DNA of 62,500 nucleotides from Botryococcus braunii (GCA_002005505.1 MVGU01001398.1:47501-110000), one strand, 5' to 3'; positions 46,141-58,866 are shown, counted from the first letter of the stretch. Numbers and translations: made by a program. Notes: a model not told the origin generated them from the letters alone.

Positions 46141-47580
46141 TTTATGCTCTATTAGTAACCTATTAGCAATGTAGTAATATTTGGACGTTGTTACCTGCAG
46201 GCTCACGCCCAATCGTTAAAATGCGGCTGCAACTGTCGAGGTGTCTTGGTTCAAGCATGGGGCTCGCCAGCCAGCAGCCCGAAGAAGCACATCAATAGGT
46301 AGCTGAAGCAAAAACTAGCAACGGACATAAAGCTCCAAAGAAACGATTAATATCACGAGGGAGTCATTGCATGGATCCTCAACTAGGGCTTTGGAACGCT
46401 CTAAGAGCACCTCTATCCCTAAACAGGCACTCAATGCCTTACATTTTTCGATTTAAAAATGTCATTTGCATCAGGCTGTAGAGATTGTATGCAACCCGGT
46501 GCGTCTAAAGCCGCCAGCCCGCGCAATGCACGTACCGCTACTTCGCACGTACATGAAGGGCACTTACAGCGTCGTAAGTCGATCCTTCAGTCACGATGAG
46601 TTCTCTTTAAGTGTGATAACTTGGATGGACTGTCGTACACGATCAGCGCAGGTTTTGGACAGGGAAGCAGCCGCATGGGACCAAGATCCTCGCACGCCGA
46701 CAGGGTCTTCAGGAACCGGTAAGCAGCTGCAAGCAGGTGATTGACAATATCTGGCCATAGCAGCTTGCTGTTATGCAGCACTCTTCTCTTTTCTACCCCT
46801 TTCTCTCCCAAACCGATGCTTGGCGCCTGCGCCTGCCGGTACCGCATGTTCTCTGGAAGAACAGGGCGATGTGGAGCATGTGGGAAGCGGCCAAGACTCG
46901 AGTACCTGCACAAATTTCTGCCCCTCGCGGACCGAGAAGGCTGGCAAATACGTGCCGGGCGTGGGTTCAGCACACTTTGAAGGTCGCCTCGGATCATCGT
47001 TGACGAAATAACGTTGGCTGCGCACGTGCTGCTCGTGGTCGTCCCAATGCCTCCCCGTGTTTCTCAGGCATTGAGAAGAGCACGAGCTGGGGTAGGCAGT
47101 GCCCCCACAACTATGCACCCACACGTGCCTGATGGCATTCCGCAAGCATATGTGCGGCGCATTGTGCGCGCTACATCCTGCTGGCCCCTATCACAGCGTG
47201 TTAGAATGCATTCTAACACGTATTAACTTCACCGGTAAAAACCATGTCGGTGATTGTGGACAATTAAGTTGCATTTTTGTGAGTGTGACAGAACATCTGG
47301 AATAAACGTATCTGTAGACTGCATTTTTTCCGGGCAGGGAACCGGGATCATTGGACCCATCCCAAAGGAAGGAAGGAATCCGTGCATCCGCAGTGGAAGG
47401 AAGGAAGAACGATTACATCCAAAGACCAGCCACTAGGGCTGAAGAGGACGGCAGTACAAGAATGACCCATATCTAGCCAACTAAGGTCGCAACCATTGTA
47501 GTTCAGGCCTTCGAAAATTTGTACGGGAGCCCCGTAAACCCAAACCCTACTGGTTCGGGGTTGCCCCGGAAATCAGTTTG
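46141..47580. other. Intergenic, no gene recognised
   Basis: Several overlapping open frames lie near 46590-47150 but none shows a family signature. A perfect 24-bp palindrome (half-site cgtgttagaatg) lies at 47197-47220. Confidence 0.45.
47197..47220. repeat. 24-bp perfect palindrome
   Basis: The half-site cgtgttagaatg is followed by its exact reverse complement. Confidence 0.9.
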
Positions 47581-47583
47581 GGA

Positions 47584-48600
47584 ATGCTCGGAAATTTTAT
47601 GGGAACCCCGCTGCGCACGCTGCGTTGCGACAGGAATGAAAACTTGGCTGGGACCATGTCCAGCCTGACAGGCCTGCAGTCCCTGGGGGTTGCGCTTGCA
47701 GAGACAGACGAGGACATTCAGACCATTGCTGTCCTGACCCAACTCACCCACCTCGAATTGGAGTATGATTTTTACGAAGTGCGTGGGGTCACGGAGCTGT
47801 CAAGGCTGGCTTCCCTGCGGGTGCTGTCTTCAGATGAAGTTATCGAGATGGATGAGCTTGTTCAGATTATCCAACCAATGGCAGAGCTGCGTGAGCCAAC
47901 CATTTTTCAAGGTGGTCCTGACCTGGGGGCCCTGGACACACTCCTGGCATCCCGGCCCTTGATTTCAAGCCTCAGCTTGACCGGAGGCAAGTGGTCTGGT
48001 CGAGCTTTAGATGATATAATTGATTTGGCTGAGCCACTGCTACCTTTTCCAGGCAGCTTCCTCCCCAATGGCTTTGCAGGCCTTCGCCACCTCTCCATGG
48101 TGCTGAAGCCCGTCAATCGCGGCGATGTGTGCGAATTCAGCACAGTCTTGACCGGGCTCGATTCTTTGGAGGTGCTTTTCGAGACCGCGATCTGCCGTGA
48201 CCTCTTCCTGACTCGGCTGCGCACGATGCCCCGTCTCACCGAGCTGCGGGTGGGTGCGCTGGAGGCGCGGCCGGGTTCGTCGGCTAGATTCCTGGCCGGG
48301 CTCCCGCAGCTGAGGTCCTTGGAATTGGTGGGCGTGTTGGATGTGCGGCACTGGAATGATGATGTGAAGCACATGACCGCATTGTCAGAGCTGAAGCAGC
48401 TCACACTCGAGTCCAATGATTTAGACCGGGATGCCTGCACTTTGGCTACCGCCCAAGTCAAGCCACTGACGGCGCTGAAGCAGCTGGAGTACTTGTCAGT
48501 TTCCCCCCCCTGGGAAGAGGCTGTGAGAGCCCGGGACTTCCAGGAGGCCCTGCAGGCAGCGCGCCATGACATGGGTCTTCCACCCACTCGAATCTGTTAA
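47584..48600 (+). pseudogene. 5'-truncated copy of the F-box/LRR gene
   Basis: An open frame of about 338 residues from ATG 47584 matches the C-terminal two thirds of the full F-box/LRR protein at 51544-53070 almost residue for residue (for example LAGTMSSLTGLQSLG and SSARFLAGLPQLRSLEL). Homology starts near 47607. The F-box and the first LRRs are absent. The remaining frame is intact to the same C-terminus (MGLPPTRIC), so it could still make a short LRR protein, but without the F-box it could not join an SCF ligase in the usual way. Confidence 0.7.
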
Positions 48601-51543
48601 CCCGACCTCTGATGCTTGCTGTACAAGGCACATGTGGTCCTGCATGCCAAACATGTGTCCAGAGTCTTGCATGGCTTGCTCGGTGCAATGCGTTCCCTCT
48701 TATGGGCTGCGGTGAAAGTGCACGTCCGACAGACGTCACTTCAACGGCTCTGGAAAAACCAAAGAGATCGAGGTTTTACCTTTAAGAGATCGAGGTTGAG
48801 CGGGGAGAAGAGATTTGCATGGCAGAAAAGTGGATGTCTCTGCTTATGTCAAGGAGTCATTCTAGTATGTTATTATCAGAGTGTTGTGCACATCCGAAAA
48901 CGCTGAATGGTTTCTCTGACAGATGATGAGTTGGCTTTGAAACAATAGCTAAAGGGGGGCGGGTGTGCTGAATACAAAAGCATCTGCAGCGTCCTGCATC
49001 TCACCATGGTGGTGGGATGGCTGAGTTTCGGCTTCTGCATAGATGGATTGCTTCTAGTGCCCCCCTCCCCTCTCCTACACCCCCCCCTGGGCCACGGGTG
49101 TCCCACCCAAAATTAATCTCGTACGTGTATAAAATGTGGTGCTCCTCGCAGGAACTGAGGACCATTGCTGGTCCTTCGAAGGTTTGTGTTCTCCGAGCAT
49201 GTATTTGTCATACAGTGTTTCAGTTTCACATTAGTAAAGACTGCCTAATGAATGAAACACTGGTAAGACACACGATCTGGTGAAGGTAGTGGTCGCAGCC
49301 GTTAAAATTGCGATCGTAGGGTTTAAATGCTGTTATGCTGTGTATACATGATGGCTTGGTTATTGATGAAAGCATCTTTTGAACAGATGAAGAGCATGCA
49401 CGTTTGACTGTATGTTTACAGTTGTGGCTACTGTTGCACGAGTGATGTGTACTTGAAAGTAGCGGTGCGTGCGTTTTTGCTCGAGATGTGTTCATGTTGT
49501 TTATCTGACTAGATCTGTTGGTTAGGTTACTGACTTACTTAGAATGCAGGGTGCAATGAGGTGGGAACGCGATAAAACACCTGGACAGGGCTGTGAAGGC
49601 TAAGGGTGCCTTTGGATACAGCCGGGTATGTTATTCTTGCATCCGTTCGTACAGTCGTGTGTTGATTTTTTTAAACATTGATTAGATTATTTGGTAAAGA
49701 CTGATAACACTCCGTGACGGTTCGAGCCTGATGTGCAGGAGTTCTACTGGTCAGGACGTCACTGAATTAGAACTCGCATTAAGAAAGGGAATGTCTGGTT
49801 TACAGGTAAATATTATAATTAATGTAACAGTCGCTAGATGTGGAAGAACTCATGTCCGCTTCTCCGAGCATGTATTTGTCATACAGTGCTTCAGTTTCAC
49901 ATCAGTAAAGACTGCCTAGTGAATGAAACACTGATGAAGAGCATGCACGTTTGACTGTATGTTTACAGTTGTGGCTACTGTTGCACGAGCGATGTGTACG
50001 GGAAAGTAGCGGTACGTGCGTTAACGTTGAGGTGGGAACGCGATAAAACACCTGGACAGGGCTGTGAAGGCTAAGGGTGCCAATTGGATATAGCCGGGAG
50101 TTATACTGGTAAGTACGTTACTGAAGTAGAACTTGCATTAAGAAAGGGAGTGTCTGGTTTACAGGAATACCTCCCTCCTCGTGCACACGGATGAGCTAAC
50201 TGATACGTCAGCCACCTTCTTACACTACAGCCCCAAAGATACACCAAGCGGCTCCCAAACCTCGCGAGCATGAGAATGCCCCATGAACACTTCGTTCCCT
50301 TCACCAATATTTCTATCGCCTGGGACACAACCCTATCCACCACGGTGGCCGTTGTTGGCTACAAGGATAGTGCGCTGAACAAACAAGCAACTTCGTATGC
50401 TCAGTCCTCAATTTGCTTCCAATACTACATTGACTTAGCAAGTCCAGATATTATTGCCACTATCAACAGTGTATTGAAGTACGTCTTGATGTGCTGTGAT
50501 CATTGTATACATCATTGTACGCGTACCTTACGTACCTTGCAAGGTACAACACCACCAGGACCAGGACTTCAAATAGAGCAATTGCTGCCTCATCCTGGAA
50601 ACCTTAAAGTCCTACAGGGACGTCGGGACCCGTTGGGACGGTTTGGGTGCGCTTTGGGAACGCCGCTTTGGGAGTGTATGGGCGTTGGGAACGTTGGCGG
50701 TTTGATTATGGGAGCTTTTTGGCCAATATTTGGGCGGGGTTTGGGAAAGATTGTGGGGGTCCCACACTATATTTTACAACCACTTGGGAGGGCCCCTATG
50801 GGCGCCCCAAAGATACACCAAACGGCTCCCAAACCTCGCGAGCAAAAAAATGCCCCATAAACACTTCGTTCCCTTCCCCAATATTTCCATCGCCTGGGAC
50901 ACAACCCTATCCACCTCAATGGCCGTTGTTGGCTACAAGGATAGTTTGCTGAACAAGCAAGCAACCTGGCATGTTCAATCCTCAATTTGCTTCCGAAACT
51001 ACATTGAGTTAGCAACTCCACCATCAAAAGTGCCTTGAAGTACGTCTTGATGTGCTGTGATCATTGTACCATGCAAGGTACAACACCACCACGACCAGGA
51101 CTTCAAATAGGGCAATTGCTGCCTCATCCTGGAAACCTTACCGTCCTATAGGGACGTTGAGGCACTATCTGGGTGAGATGCAAGTCGCTGCCAATGTTTC
51201 AGCCATCAGCTGAGGTCCCTCCCGCCCCCCAACTTTTTTCAACGCAAACTCACCCTCAGGATGAGAAACCAGTCAGCGCACTCTGTTATTCACAATCCCA
51301 AGACTAACCGCTTTACATAAGCAGAGCCATCCACTTTCCCCGCAGTCCAAAGCAAATCAAATCTCCCCGCTAAACCTCAATCTCGTTGGTCTTTAACAAG
51401 CGGTTGAAGTACGTCTGTTCCACAGTACTCTCACCGCACCGCAGATGGGAACGCTTTGCGCTAAGCAAGCCATGCAAGCGTCTGGACACATGTTTGGCAT
51501 GCAGGACCACATGTGTCTTGTACAGCAAGCATCAGAGGTCGGG
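48601..51543. other. Spacer of the F-box/LRR cassette, with duplicated segments
   Basis: No gene recognised. It contains direct duplications: 49190-49260 matches 49860-49935, 49380-49480 matches 49935-50020, 49558-49615 matches 50030-50092, and 50285-50600 matches 50860-51150. Parts reappear in inverted orientation at 55.1-56.1 kb and 57.6-58.2 kb. Confidence 0.7.
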
Positions 51544-53070
51544 TTAACAGATACGAGTGGGTGGAAGACCCATGTCATGGCGCGCTGCCTGCAGGGCCTC
51601 CTGGAAGTCCCGGGCTCTCACAGCCTCTTCCCAGGGGTGGGAAACTGACAAGTACTCCAGCTGCTTCAGCGCCGTTAGTGGCTTGACTTGGGCGCTGGCC
51701 AAAGTGCAGGCATCCTGGTCCAAATCAATGGACTTGAGTGTGAGCTGCTTCAGCTCTGACAATGCGGTTATGTGCTTCACATCATCATCCCAGTGCCGCA
51801 CATCCAACACGCCCACCAATTTCAAGGACCTCAGCTGCGGGAGCCCAGCCAGGAATCTAGCCGACGAACCCGGCCGCACCTCCAGCGCACACACCCGCAG
51901 CTTGGTGAGACGGGGCATTGTGCGCAGCCGAGTCAGGAAGAGGTCACGGCAGATCGCGGTCTCAAAATGCACCTCCAAGGACTCGAGCCCGGTCAAGACT
52001 GTGCTGAAATCGCACACATCGCCGGGATTAACGGGCTTCAGCACCATGGAGAGGTAGCGAAGTCCTGCAAAGCCATTGGGGAGAAAGCTGCCGGGAAAAG
52101 GTGGCATTGGCTCAGCGAGATCAATTATATCATCTAAATCTCGTGTAGACCACTTGGCTCCGGTCAACCTGAGGCTTGTAATTAAGGGCCGGGATACCAG
52201 GAGAGTGTCCAGGGCCCCCAGGTCAGGACCACCTTGAAAAATGGCTAGCTCCCGCAGCTCCGCCATTGGTTGGACAATCTGAACAAGCTCATCCATGTCG
52301 ATAACTTCATCTGAACACAGCACCCGCAGGGAAGCCAGCCTTGACAGCTCCGTGACCCCAGGCACTTCGTTATCGCCATACTCCAATTCGAGGTGGGTGA
52401 GTTGGGTTAGGACAGCAATGGTCTGAATGTCCTCGTCTGTCTCTGCAAGCGCAATTCCCAGGGACTGCAGGCCTGTCAGGCTGGACATGGTCCCAGCCAA
52501 GCTTTCATTCTTGTTGCAACACAGCGTGCGCAGCGTGCTGACCTGCAGAACTGCCAGAGCGACTTCCCTCGTATACTTCCCCAGCCTGAGCTCCTGAATG
52601 CCACGGCAGGCTCCAAGGGCGTACGCCAGCTGGAACCCTGAATCAGGCTGACGCAACAAGGAGCCATCCAACCCAAATGTGGTTAATTGGGTGGCGGCGG
52701 CAAGCAGTGGAGCCAGCGCTGCCAAGCCCTTAGCCGGAGGGAGCTCCTTACGGCCTTGGACCAAATGGGGACTGCAGAGGACAGAGCAGACATGGGGGAC
52801 CTCAAGCATGTATGTGCACTGGGGAAGGCTCACATGCAGGTCCAGTTTTGACACAGATGTGAAGACGCGCAGGTCCTGAGCCAAAATGAGGGGCTTGACT
52901 GACTTGGGTGCCCAGCGACAGTCGTAGGACAGGTAAGTTATGATTGAGATGGACGCTGTGCGAAATGCCCTGCATACGAGCCGAGCTGTCTTGAGGGCAG
53001 ACATGCTCAAATAGCCCAGAATCTTGATCAGAAGGTCTTGGTGGAGCGCCGTTACATCCCTGTGGCACAT
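51544..53070 (-). CDS. F-box / leucine-rich repeat protein
   Basis: An intronless 508-residue frame runs from ATG 53070 to a stop at 51544. Residues about 5-48 form an F-box (LLIKILGYLSMSALKTARLV then CRAFR), and the rest is a run of irregular LRRs (LRTLCCNKN, LQSLGIAL, LTHLELEY, LRVLCSDEV, LRELAIF and others). Proteins of this build are substrate receptors of SCF ubiquitin ligases: the F-box binds Skp1 and the LRRs bind the target (family knowledge). The frame stays open 60 codons upstream of the chosen ATG, but that part is not LRR-like and the MCHRDV start directly precedes the F-box. It is the only complete member of four copies in this window. The target is unknown. Confidence 0.75.
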   Translation of the reverse strand: MCHRDVTALHQDLLIKILGYLSMSALKTARLVCRAFRTASISIITYLSYDCRWAPKSVKPLILAQDLRVFTSVSKLDLHVSLPQCTYMLEVPHVCSVLCSPHLVQGRKELPPAKGLAALAPLLAAATQLTTFGLDGSLLRQPDSGFQLAYALGACRGIQELRLGKYTREVALAVLQVSTLRTLCCNKNESLAGTMSSLTGLQSLGIALAETDEDIQTIAVLTQLTHLELEYGDNEVPGVTELSRLASLRVLCSDEVIDMDELVQIVQPMAELRELAIFQGGPDLGALDTLLVSRPLITSLRLTGAKWSTRDLDDIIDLAEPMPPFPGSFLPNGFAGLRYLSMVLKPVNPGDVCDFSTVLTGLESLEVHFETAICRDLFLTRLRTMPRLTKLRVCALEVRPGSSARFLAGLPQLRSLKLVGVLDVRHWDDDVKHITALSELKQLTLKSIDLDQDACTLASAQVKPLTALKQLEYLSVSHPWEEAVRARDFQEALQAARHDMGLPPTRIC

Positions 53071-53870
53071 GGTCCAGACAAACTTTGTAAGACTGAATCG
53101 ATAATGGGGACATTTGTGGTAAATCGGTAATGGGAACATTTGTGGCGTTGCAGTTCTAAATCTAGCTCTGATCTCACAGAAAACTCCGAGTGGGTGAAGT
53201 TCCTGGTGCAAAGGTGGCTTAAAGTCAGGCCTTTGAGGATTACGTCCCACACATTACACTTTGAGCTTGCTCTAACTGTAACGTGGTGATATGCCAAAGT
53301 CTTAAACAAGGTTCACCTCTGACAAAGACGCCGTGGCGCAATTGGAAGGATATCGCCAGCCATCGTAAACCCTTCAAGCAGCCTGCATGCCTCCCAATAA
53401 TCACTAATGTTGTCATTGGTAAGCACCATTCGTGCACTAGCATTGCAAGCACTTGATCAGATTCCAGGTCCTCTCATGACCTGATCAGGGCATATAAGAT
53501 TGCGTTGAGTCAGTGAGATCCAACCTCAGGGATCACACTAGACTGCTTCAAGGGGGAGCCATCGGGCCAAACAAACATTGTCAAAAGACAGGTCACTTTC
53601 AAACCTGGTAATTTACTGTCATGTCACTCTAGGATCGCCCAAGACCTGCAGCAAATCGGGCAGTGACCGGTCTGCGGTGCCCAAAGTTTTGGACAGGAAA
53701 AACTCATATGTTCAAACAGACAATACCTAGGATCCTTCCGTTTAAATTCGGACCCCTTTTCTGCCTGCGACTTAAAAGGCAACGTGAATTCTATCAGTCT
53801 CAGAACTCGGAGAGAAAATGGCCGCTTTCCCGCATGCACGATTTATGGTGTGCGGTAAAGCTTCACTCTT
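53071..53870. other. 5' flank of the F-box/LRR gene, nothing recognised
   Basis: No gene, promoter motif or repeat was recognised apart from a short tRNA-like D-arm string at about 53329-53345 (see rejected list). Confidence 0.4.
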
Positions 53871-53879
53871 CATACTAAA

Positions 53880-54600
53880 ATGGCCTTTCTGGTGGATCTC
53901 CCACCCGACCACTTGTATGCACGTATTCATAGGGACTCATGCTACTATGGCGGTACGACTCGTTCTCCGTACTGTGCGGGTTCTTTTATGGCTGCCCTTC
54001 GCCGCTTAGGTTAGCCCTATGCGGCTGATTGTGAGCGCCCGCAGCCCGTTGATATGGATACCTTTTTAGCTCTCATTAGCAGGCCAATACCCTCCCTGTG
54101 GCCTCTCTTCATGTCTCCCCTCGGTTAGCCCCTACTGATCCCCAGCTATGTACTTATGTGCGGCGGTTTGCGCGCCCTACTAAGACTCAGCGCTCCCGCC
54201 TCTATCTGTCTCTTGATATTTGCCAAGGTCCGGCTCTTTCTCAGGTTTCGTCTTGGTGTTCATGGCCTTCCCATTGACATGGGCCGCAGACACCGGCTTC
54301 CGCGCCTTCAGCGCCTGTGTGATATGTGTGGCTCCTCTTTGGGTGATGAACACCACTTGTCTTTCACTGTCCCACCCTTACTGCGGTGCGGGACCGTTAC
54401 CTCCACCTGTTTGTTGGTCCTTCTAGATCTCTTCGGCAGTTCATTTGGCACGCTGACTTGCGTGCGGTTGTCTCCTTTATCTCGGATGCATTTCAAGCTC
54501 GTGCTGATTTACGCCGGCTACGGTGACTTGGCCGCAGCCCAGTCTGTGGCTGCCCCCCCCCCCCTTATCCCCCCTTCCTTTCCCTGTTCGTTTGCTCCGT
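53880..54600 (+). mobile_element. Decayed non-LTR (LINE-like) retrotransposon, 3' end of the RT ORF
   Basis: Translation gives [16 protein letters not shown], then [15 protein letters not shown], and after a one-base frame change [15 protein letters not shown], followed by [13 protein letters not shown]. This order (LRLG...GR...C..C....DEHH...CP...VRDRY..LF) is typical of the region after the reverse transcriptase domain of many LINE-type ORFs. Several frame breaks and stops (near 54005, 54235 and 54363) show it is dead. No RT catalytic domain or poly(A) tail was found. Confidence 0.6.
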
Positions 54601-54871
54601 TATGTTTTCGATCTTTGTTTGGCCACCTCTTGTGGTCCGTTCTTCATAGTTTCGGCTTGTGTGTGTGTTGTGGACATCTCATCATGCCCTAGTGGCTGGA
54701 CAGATGAAAGATTCTTCTTCTTTACAACAGTGGAGTAAAAAAGACCAGCCCAATGTTCAAGGACCCGAACCCAATGTTTCAAGCTATGAGTCACACCCGG
54801 CGACTTTGATCAACCCAGAAATCCCCCAGCCAAAATGTTCAAATTTAGAAAAAGGAGGATTCAAGAGGAGG

Positions 54872-55094
54872 ACTCAAGCAGCTCACACTCAAGTCCACCT
54901 ATTTAGACCAGGATGCCTGCACTTTGGCCAGCGCCCATGTCAAGCCAGTGACGGCGCTGAAGCAGCTGGAGTGCTTGTCTGTTTCCCCCGCCTGGGACGA
55001 GGCTGTGAGAGCACGGGGCTTCCAGGACGCCCTGCAGGCAGCGCGGCATAACATGGGTCTTCCACCCACTCGAATCTCTGAACCCGACCTCTGA
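54872..55094 (+). pseudogene. C-terminal fragment of the F-box/LRR gene
   Basis: About 73 codons match the last part of the F-box/LRR protein (LDQDACTLASA, then LKQLECLSVS, then MGLPPTRI). The reading frame ends at TGA 55092-55094 a few codons after the family's usual end. The sequence upstream is unrelated, so the copy is cut at about 54872. Confidence 0.75.
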
Positions 55095-58000
55095 TGCTTG
55101 CTGTACAAGGCACATGTGGTCTTGCGTCCCAAATATGTGTCCAGACGCTTGCATGGCTTGCTTGGCGCAAAGCGTTCCCTTATGCGGTGCGGTGAGAGAA
55201 TTGTGGAACAGACGTACTTCAACGGCTTTGTAAAAACCAATGAGATTGAGGTTTAGGTGGGAGATTTGATTTGCTTTGGATTGCAGGGAAAGTGGATGGC
55301 TCTGCTTATGTTAAGGGGTTAGTCTGGGGATTGTGAATACCAGAGTGCGCTGACTGGTTTCTCATCCTGAGGGTGAGTTTGCGTTTAAAAAAGGTGGGGG
55401 ACGGGATGGAACTCAGCTGATGGCTGAAACATTGGCAGCGTCTTGCATCTCACCCAGATAGTGCCTCAACGTCCCTATAGGACGTTAAGGTTTCCAGGAT
55501 GAGGCAGCAGTTGCTCTAATTGAAGTCCTGGTCCTGGTTGTGTTGTATCTTGCAAGGTACAATGATCACAGCACATCAAGACGTACTTCAATACACTGTT
55601 GATAGTGGCAATAATATCTGGACTTGCTAAGTCAATATAGTTTCGGAAGCAAATTGAGGATTTAGCATACGAAGTTGCTTGTTTGTTCAGTACACTATCC
55701 TTGTAGCCAACAACGGCCATCGTGGTGGGTAGGGTTGTGTCCCAGGCGATAGAAATATTGGTGAAGGAAACGAAGTGTTCATGGGGCATTTTCATGCTCG
55801 CGAGGTTTGGGAGCCGTTTGGTGTGTCTTTGGGGCGCCCATGAGGGCCCTCCCAAGTGGTTGTAAATTTAGTATGGGGCCCCCACAAGTTTTCCCAAACC
55901 CCTCCCAAATATTGGCCAAAAGGCTCCCAAAATCACACCCCCAACGTTCCAACGCCCATACACTCCCAAAGCGGCGTTCCCAAAGCACACCCAAACCCTC
56001 CCAACGGCTCCCAAAGGGCTCCCAAAACCTTCCTTTTGGGTGCCTTTTGGGGCACCCCTGGGACACCATCTTGTTTACTAGTGTCGGATGTGCATGTTGG
56101 CACTCATGAACACGTAAAGTAGTCTTCACTTGGGCATACCCATGACGTAAGAATGACTCCAGTTTTGAGTCCTTGAATGCTCATTGAAGCTTCGAGCGAT
56201 TGAGGGGTGTAACATGATTGCACGCACAGAACAGGGCCGTTCAGCTGTTTGTGATACTGTCTGACAAGATCTTGAAGTGATGCATTTCTTCATTTATCCT
56301 TCAAGGGAGTAGATGAAGACGGTCATGGGAATTTCAGCCGGAAGGAAATTTCTCAATATGTCGATTCATGTTGTTGCCACAAGGCGGTATCTTTCTTTCT
56401 TTCTGCTTCTGTGCATAGTACATATGTGTAGTGCCTTACCAAACATAGTAGGCTGTGGGGTGCGGAAATGTATGCGTACTTATAAGTATCTTAGTTGTAA
56501 CGCCCTGGCCGATGCCCTTGCGGCCTGCCAAGGCCTTTGGGCATGCATCAGTCCGACTCAAAGATTCTTGAGGAAATGTTCGTGAGGTGAACGTGGTTTT
56601 GATATCTCGTTTTAACGATACATTCCAATTTCGGGAAACGTCCCAACGGCATCTTCAAGTTTGTGAGTCAACATCCTAGATTACATTTAACCGTCTGATG
56701 GCAATTTTGCCTCTTTAAATGGACTTCATATATTACATATAACCGTCTGACGGAAATTTGCCCCTTTGAGTGGCGCCACGTCCATGGACGCTATCCAAAG
56801 TCTTCATGAGTTCGCTTGATCAACGACATTGTTGACAATATTGATTAATCGGGAGCGTCTTCAGGCTTGCGCCATGACCAGCTGAAGCTGGACCATGGAT
56901 TGGGAAACATCCAATTTTAAATTCTAAATAAAAAAATAGAGGTGGCCACTGGCCGGGCTCGGTCCAGGTAGGCTTAAGCTTGTGTATGGCCTTATCAAAG
57001 TACAAGTTGATACCACATGCAACTACTCCCACTTCATCAAAAATACTAAGGTTCCAGCGCTCGGGCCCACTCCTTCGATTGACTTCTTTGCAAAGAAGTC
57101 CTACGTCGACGTCTCCCCCCCCCCCCCCGCCGGGGGGGGGTGACTGCAACACCGTACGGCCTTTATCGACAACCGTACCTCCCTATCAGATTCCCCGTCA
57201 CAAGTGTTCACCCCATCTGAGGGCATTCCTAGGCCATCCGTGATTCCACCATACCGGATACTAAAACAGTACTGTAATATATCATTCACAGGCACCCTCC
57301 GCCGTAAATGTCACCCGTGCACGTGTCCAAATATTTGGATTAATCAGAACGCCAACAAGGACAAGGTCGAAACCCAAATTAGTCTGACATATGAGGGAAA
57401 ACATTAGGAATTCAGTTATCTTATGCCTACTATAAACAGTAGATCTTAATGTACTGTGAAGGTACAAAGGACTCCCAAAAGAGCAATTGCTGTCCTAGAC
57501 GTTCCTACAGCAGTGGAATGAGAAAACAGAATGAGCTTCTCCTGCAATTTTGAAACGTAGGCTGCAATCCTCCTTAGTTTAGGTCGCCGCCCTCCGCTTT
57601 TCGAAAGACCACAAACTTTAGAAGGACCAGCAATGGTCCTGGGTTCCTGCGAGGAGCATCGCATGTTATACACGTTCGAGATTGCTTTTGGGTAGGACAC
57701 CCGGGTCGGGGGGGGGGGGGGAGGGGGGCACTAGAAGCAATCCATCTATGCAGAAGCTAAAACTCAGCCATCCCACCACCATGGTGAGATGCAGGACTCT
57801 GCAGATGCTTTGGTATTCATCACAATAGCCCCCTTTTAGCTATTGTTTCAAATCCAAGTCATCGTCTGTAAGAGAAACCAATCAGCGCTCTCGGATGTGC
57901 ACAACACCCTGATAATAACATCCTAGAATGACTCCTTGACACAAGCAGAGCCATCCACTTTTCTGCAATGCAAATCTCTTCTCCCCGCTCAACCTCGATC

Positions 58001-58185
58001 TCTTAAAGGTAAAACCTCGATCCCTTTTGGTTTTTCCAGAGCCGTTGAAGTGACGTCCGTTGGATGTGTACTTTCACCGCAGCCCAAAAGAGGGAACGCA
58101 ATGCGCCGAGCAAGCCCTGCAAGCCTCTGGGCACATGTTTGGGGAGCAGGACCACATGTGCCTCGTACAGCAAGCATCAATACTC
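55095..58185. other. Second spacer of the F-box/LRR cassette, inverted relative to the first
   Basis: 55095-56100 is largely the reverse complement of 50270-51540, and 57590-58185 is largely the reverse complement of 48600-49190. The middle (56.2-57.5 kb) differs and holds a short ORF at 56313-56585 with a hydrophobic start and scattered cysteines that I do not recognise. A 20-bp palindrome (half-site gacttctttg) lies at 57081-57100, and the phrase aaccgtctga occurs twice near 56690 and 56740. Confidence 0.7.
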
Positions 58186-58189
58186 GGCC

Positions 58190-58866
58190 TTAGAGATTCG
58201 AGTGGGTGGAAGACCCATGTCATGGCGCGCTGCCTGCAGGGCCTCCTGGAAGTCCCGGGCTCTCACAGCCTCTTCCCAGGGGTGGGAAACTGTCAAGCAC
58301 TCCAGCTGCTTCAGCGCGGCCAGTGCCTTGACTTGGGCGCTGGCCAAGTGCAGGCATCCTCGTCCAAATAGGTGGAGTTGAGTGTGAGCTGCTTGAGCTC
58401 TGTAAGTGCGGCTATATGCTTCACATCGTCATCCCAGTGTCGCACATCCAACACCCTTACCAATTCCAAGGACCTCAGCTGCGGGAGCCCGGCCAGGAAT
58501 CTAGCCGACGAACCCGGTTGTGCCCACACCTGCAGCTCGGTGAGGCGGGGCATTGGGGGCAGCCGAGTCAGGAAGAGGTCACAGCAAACTCCGGTCTCGA
58601 AAAGCACGTGCAAGGACTGGAGACCGGTCAAGACTGTGCTGAACTTGGACACATCGCCGGGATTGATAGGATTCAGCACCATGGCGAGGTGGCGAAGTCC
58701 TGCAAAGCCATTGGGGAGGAAGATGTCCGGAAAAGGTGGCAGTGGCTCAGCGAGATCAATTATATCATCTAAAGGTCGTCTAGACCACTTGCCTCCGGTC
58801 AACCTGAGGCTTGAAATCAAGGGCCGGGATGCCAGGAGAGTGTTCAAGGCCCCCAGGTCAGGATCA
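58190..58866 (-). pseudogene. Truncated, frameshifted copy of the F-box/LRR gene
   Basis: The minus strand from about 58866 reads DPDLGALNTLLASRP and continues through the same LRRs as the intact gene, with a three-codon deletion (QVWAQPGSSARF). Near 58345 one T is missing in the ctttggcc context, which shifts the frame; homology continues in another frame to the usual C-terminus near 58190. The F-box half is absent, replaced at about 58867 by a CCCACATCGAT-type repeat. Confidence 0.75.

Noticed and set aside
46587..47145. Two overlapping minus-strand ORFs above 120 codons
   Set aside because: Neither shows a recognisable domain or splice-supported continuation; not enough to call a gene.
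53325..53400. tRNA-like string gccgtggcgcaattggaag
   Set aside because: It resembles a tRNA 5' end and D-arm, but no anticodon stem or T-arm (GGTTCGAATCC type) follows at the right distance.
54659..55051. 130-codon plus-strand ORF
   Set aside because: It is out of frame with the LRR fragment that the same DNA encodes and has no own signature.
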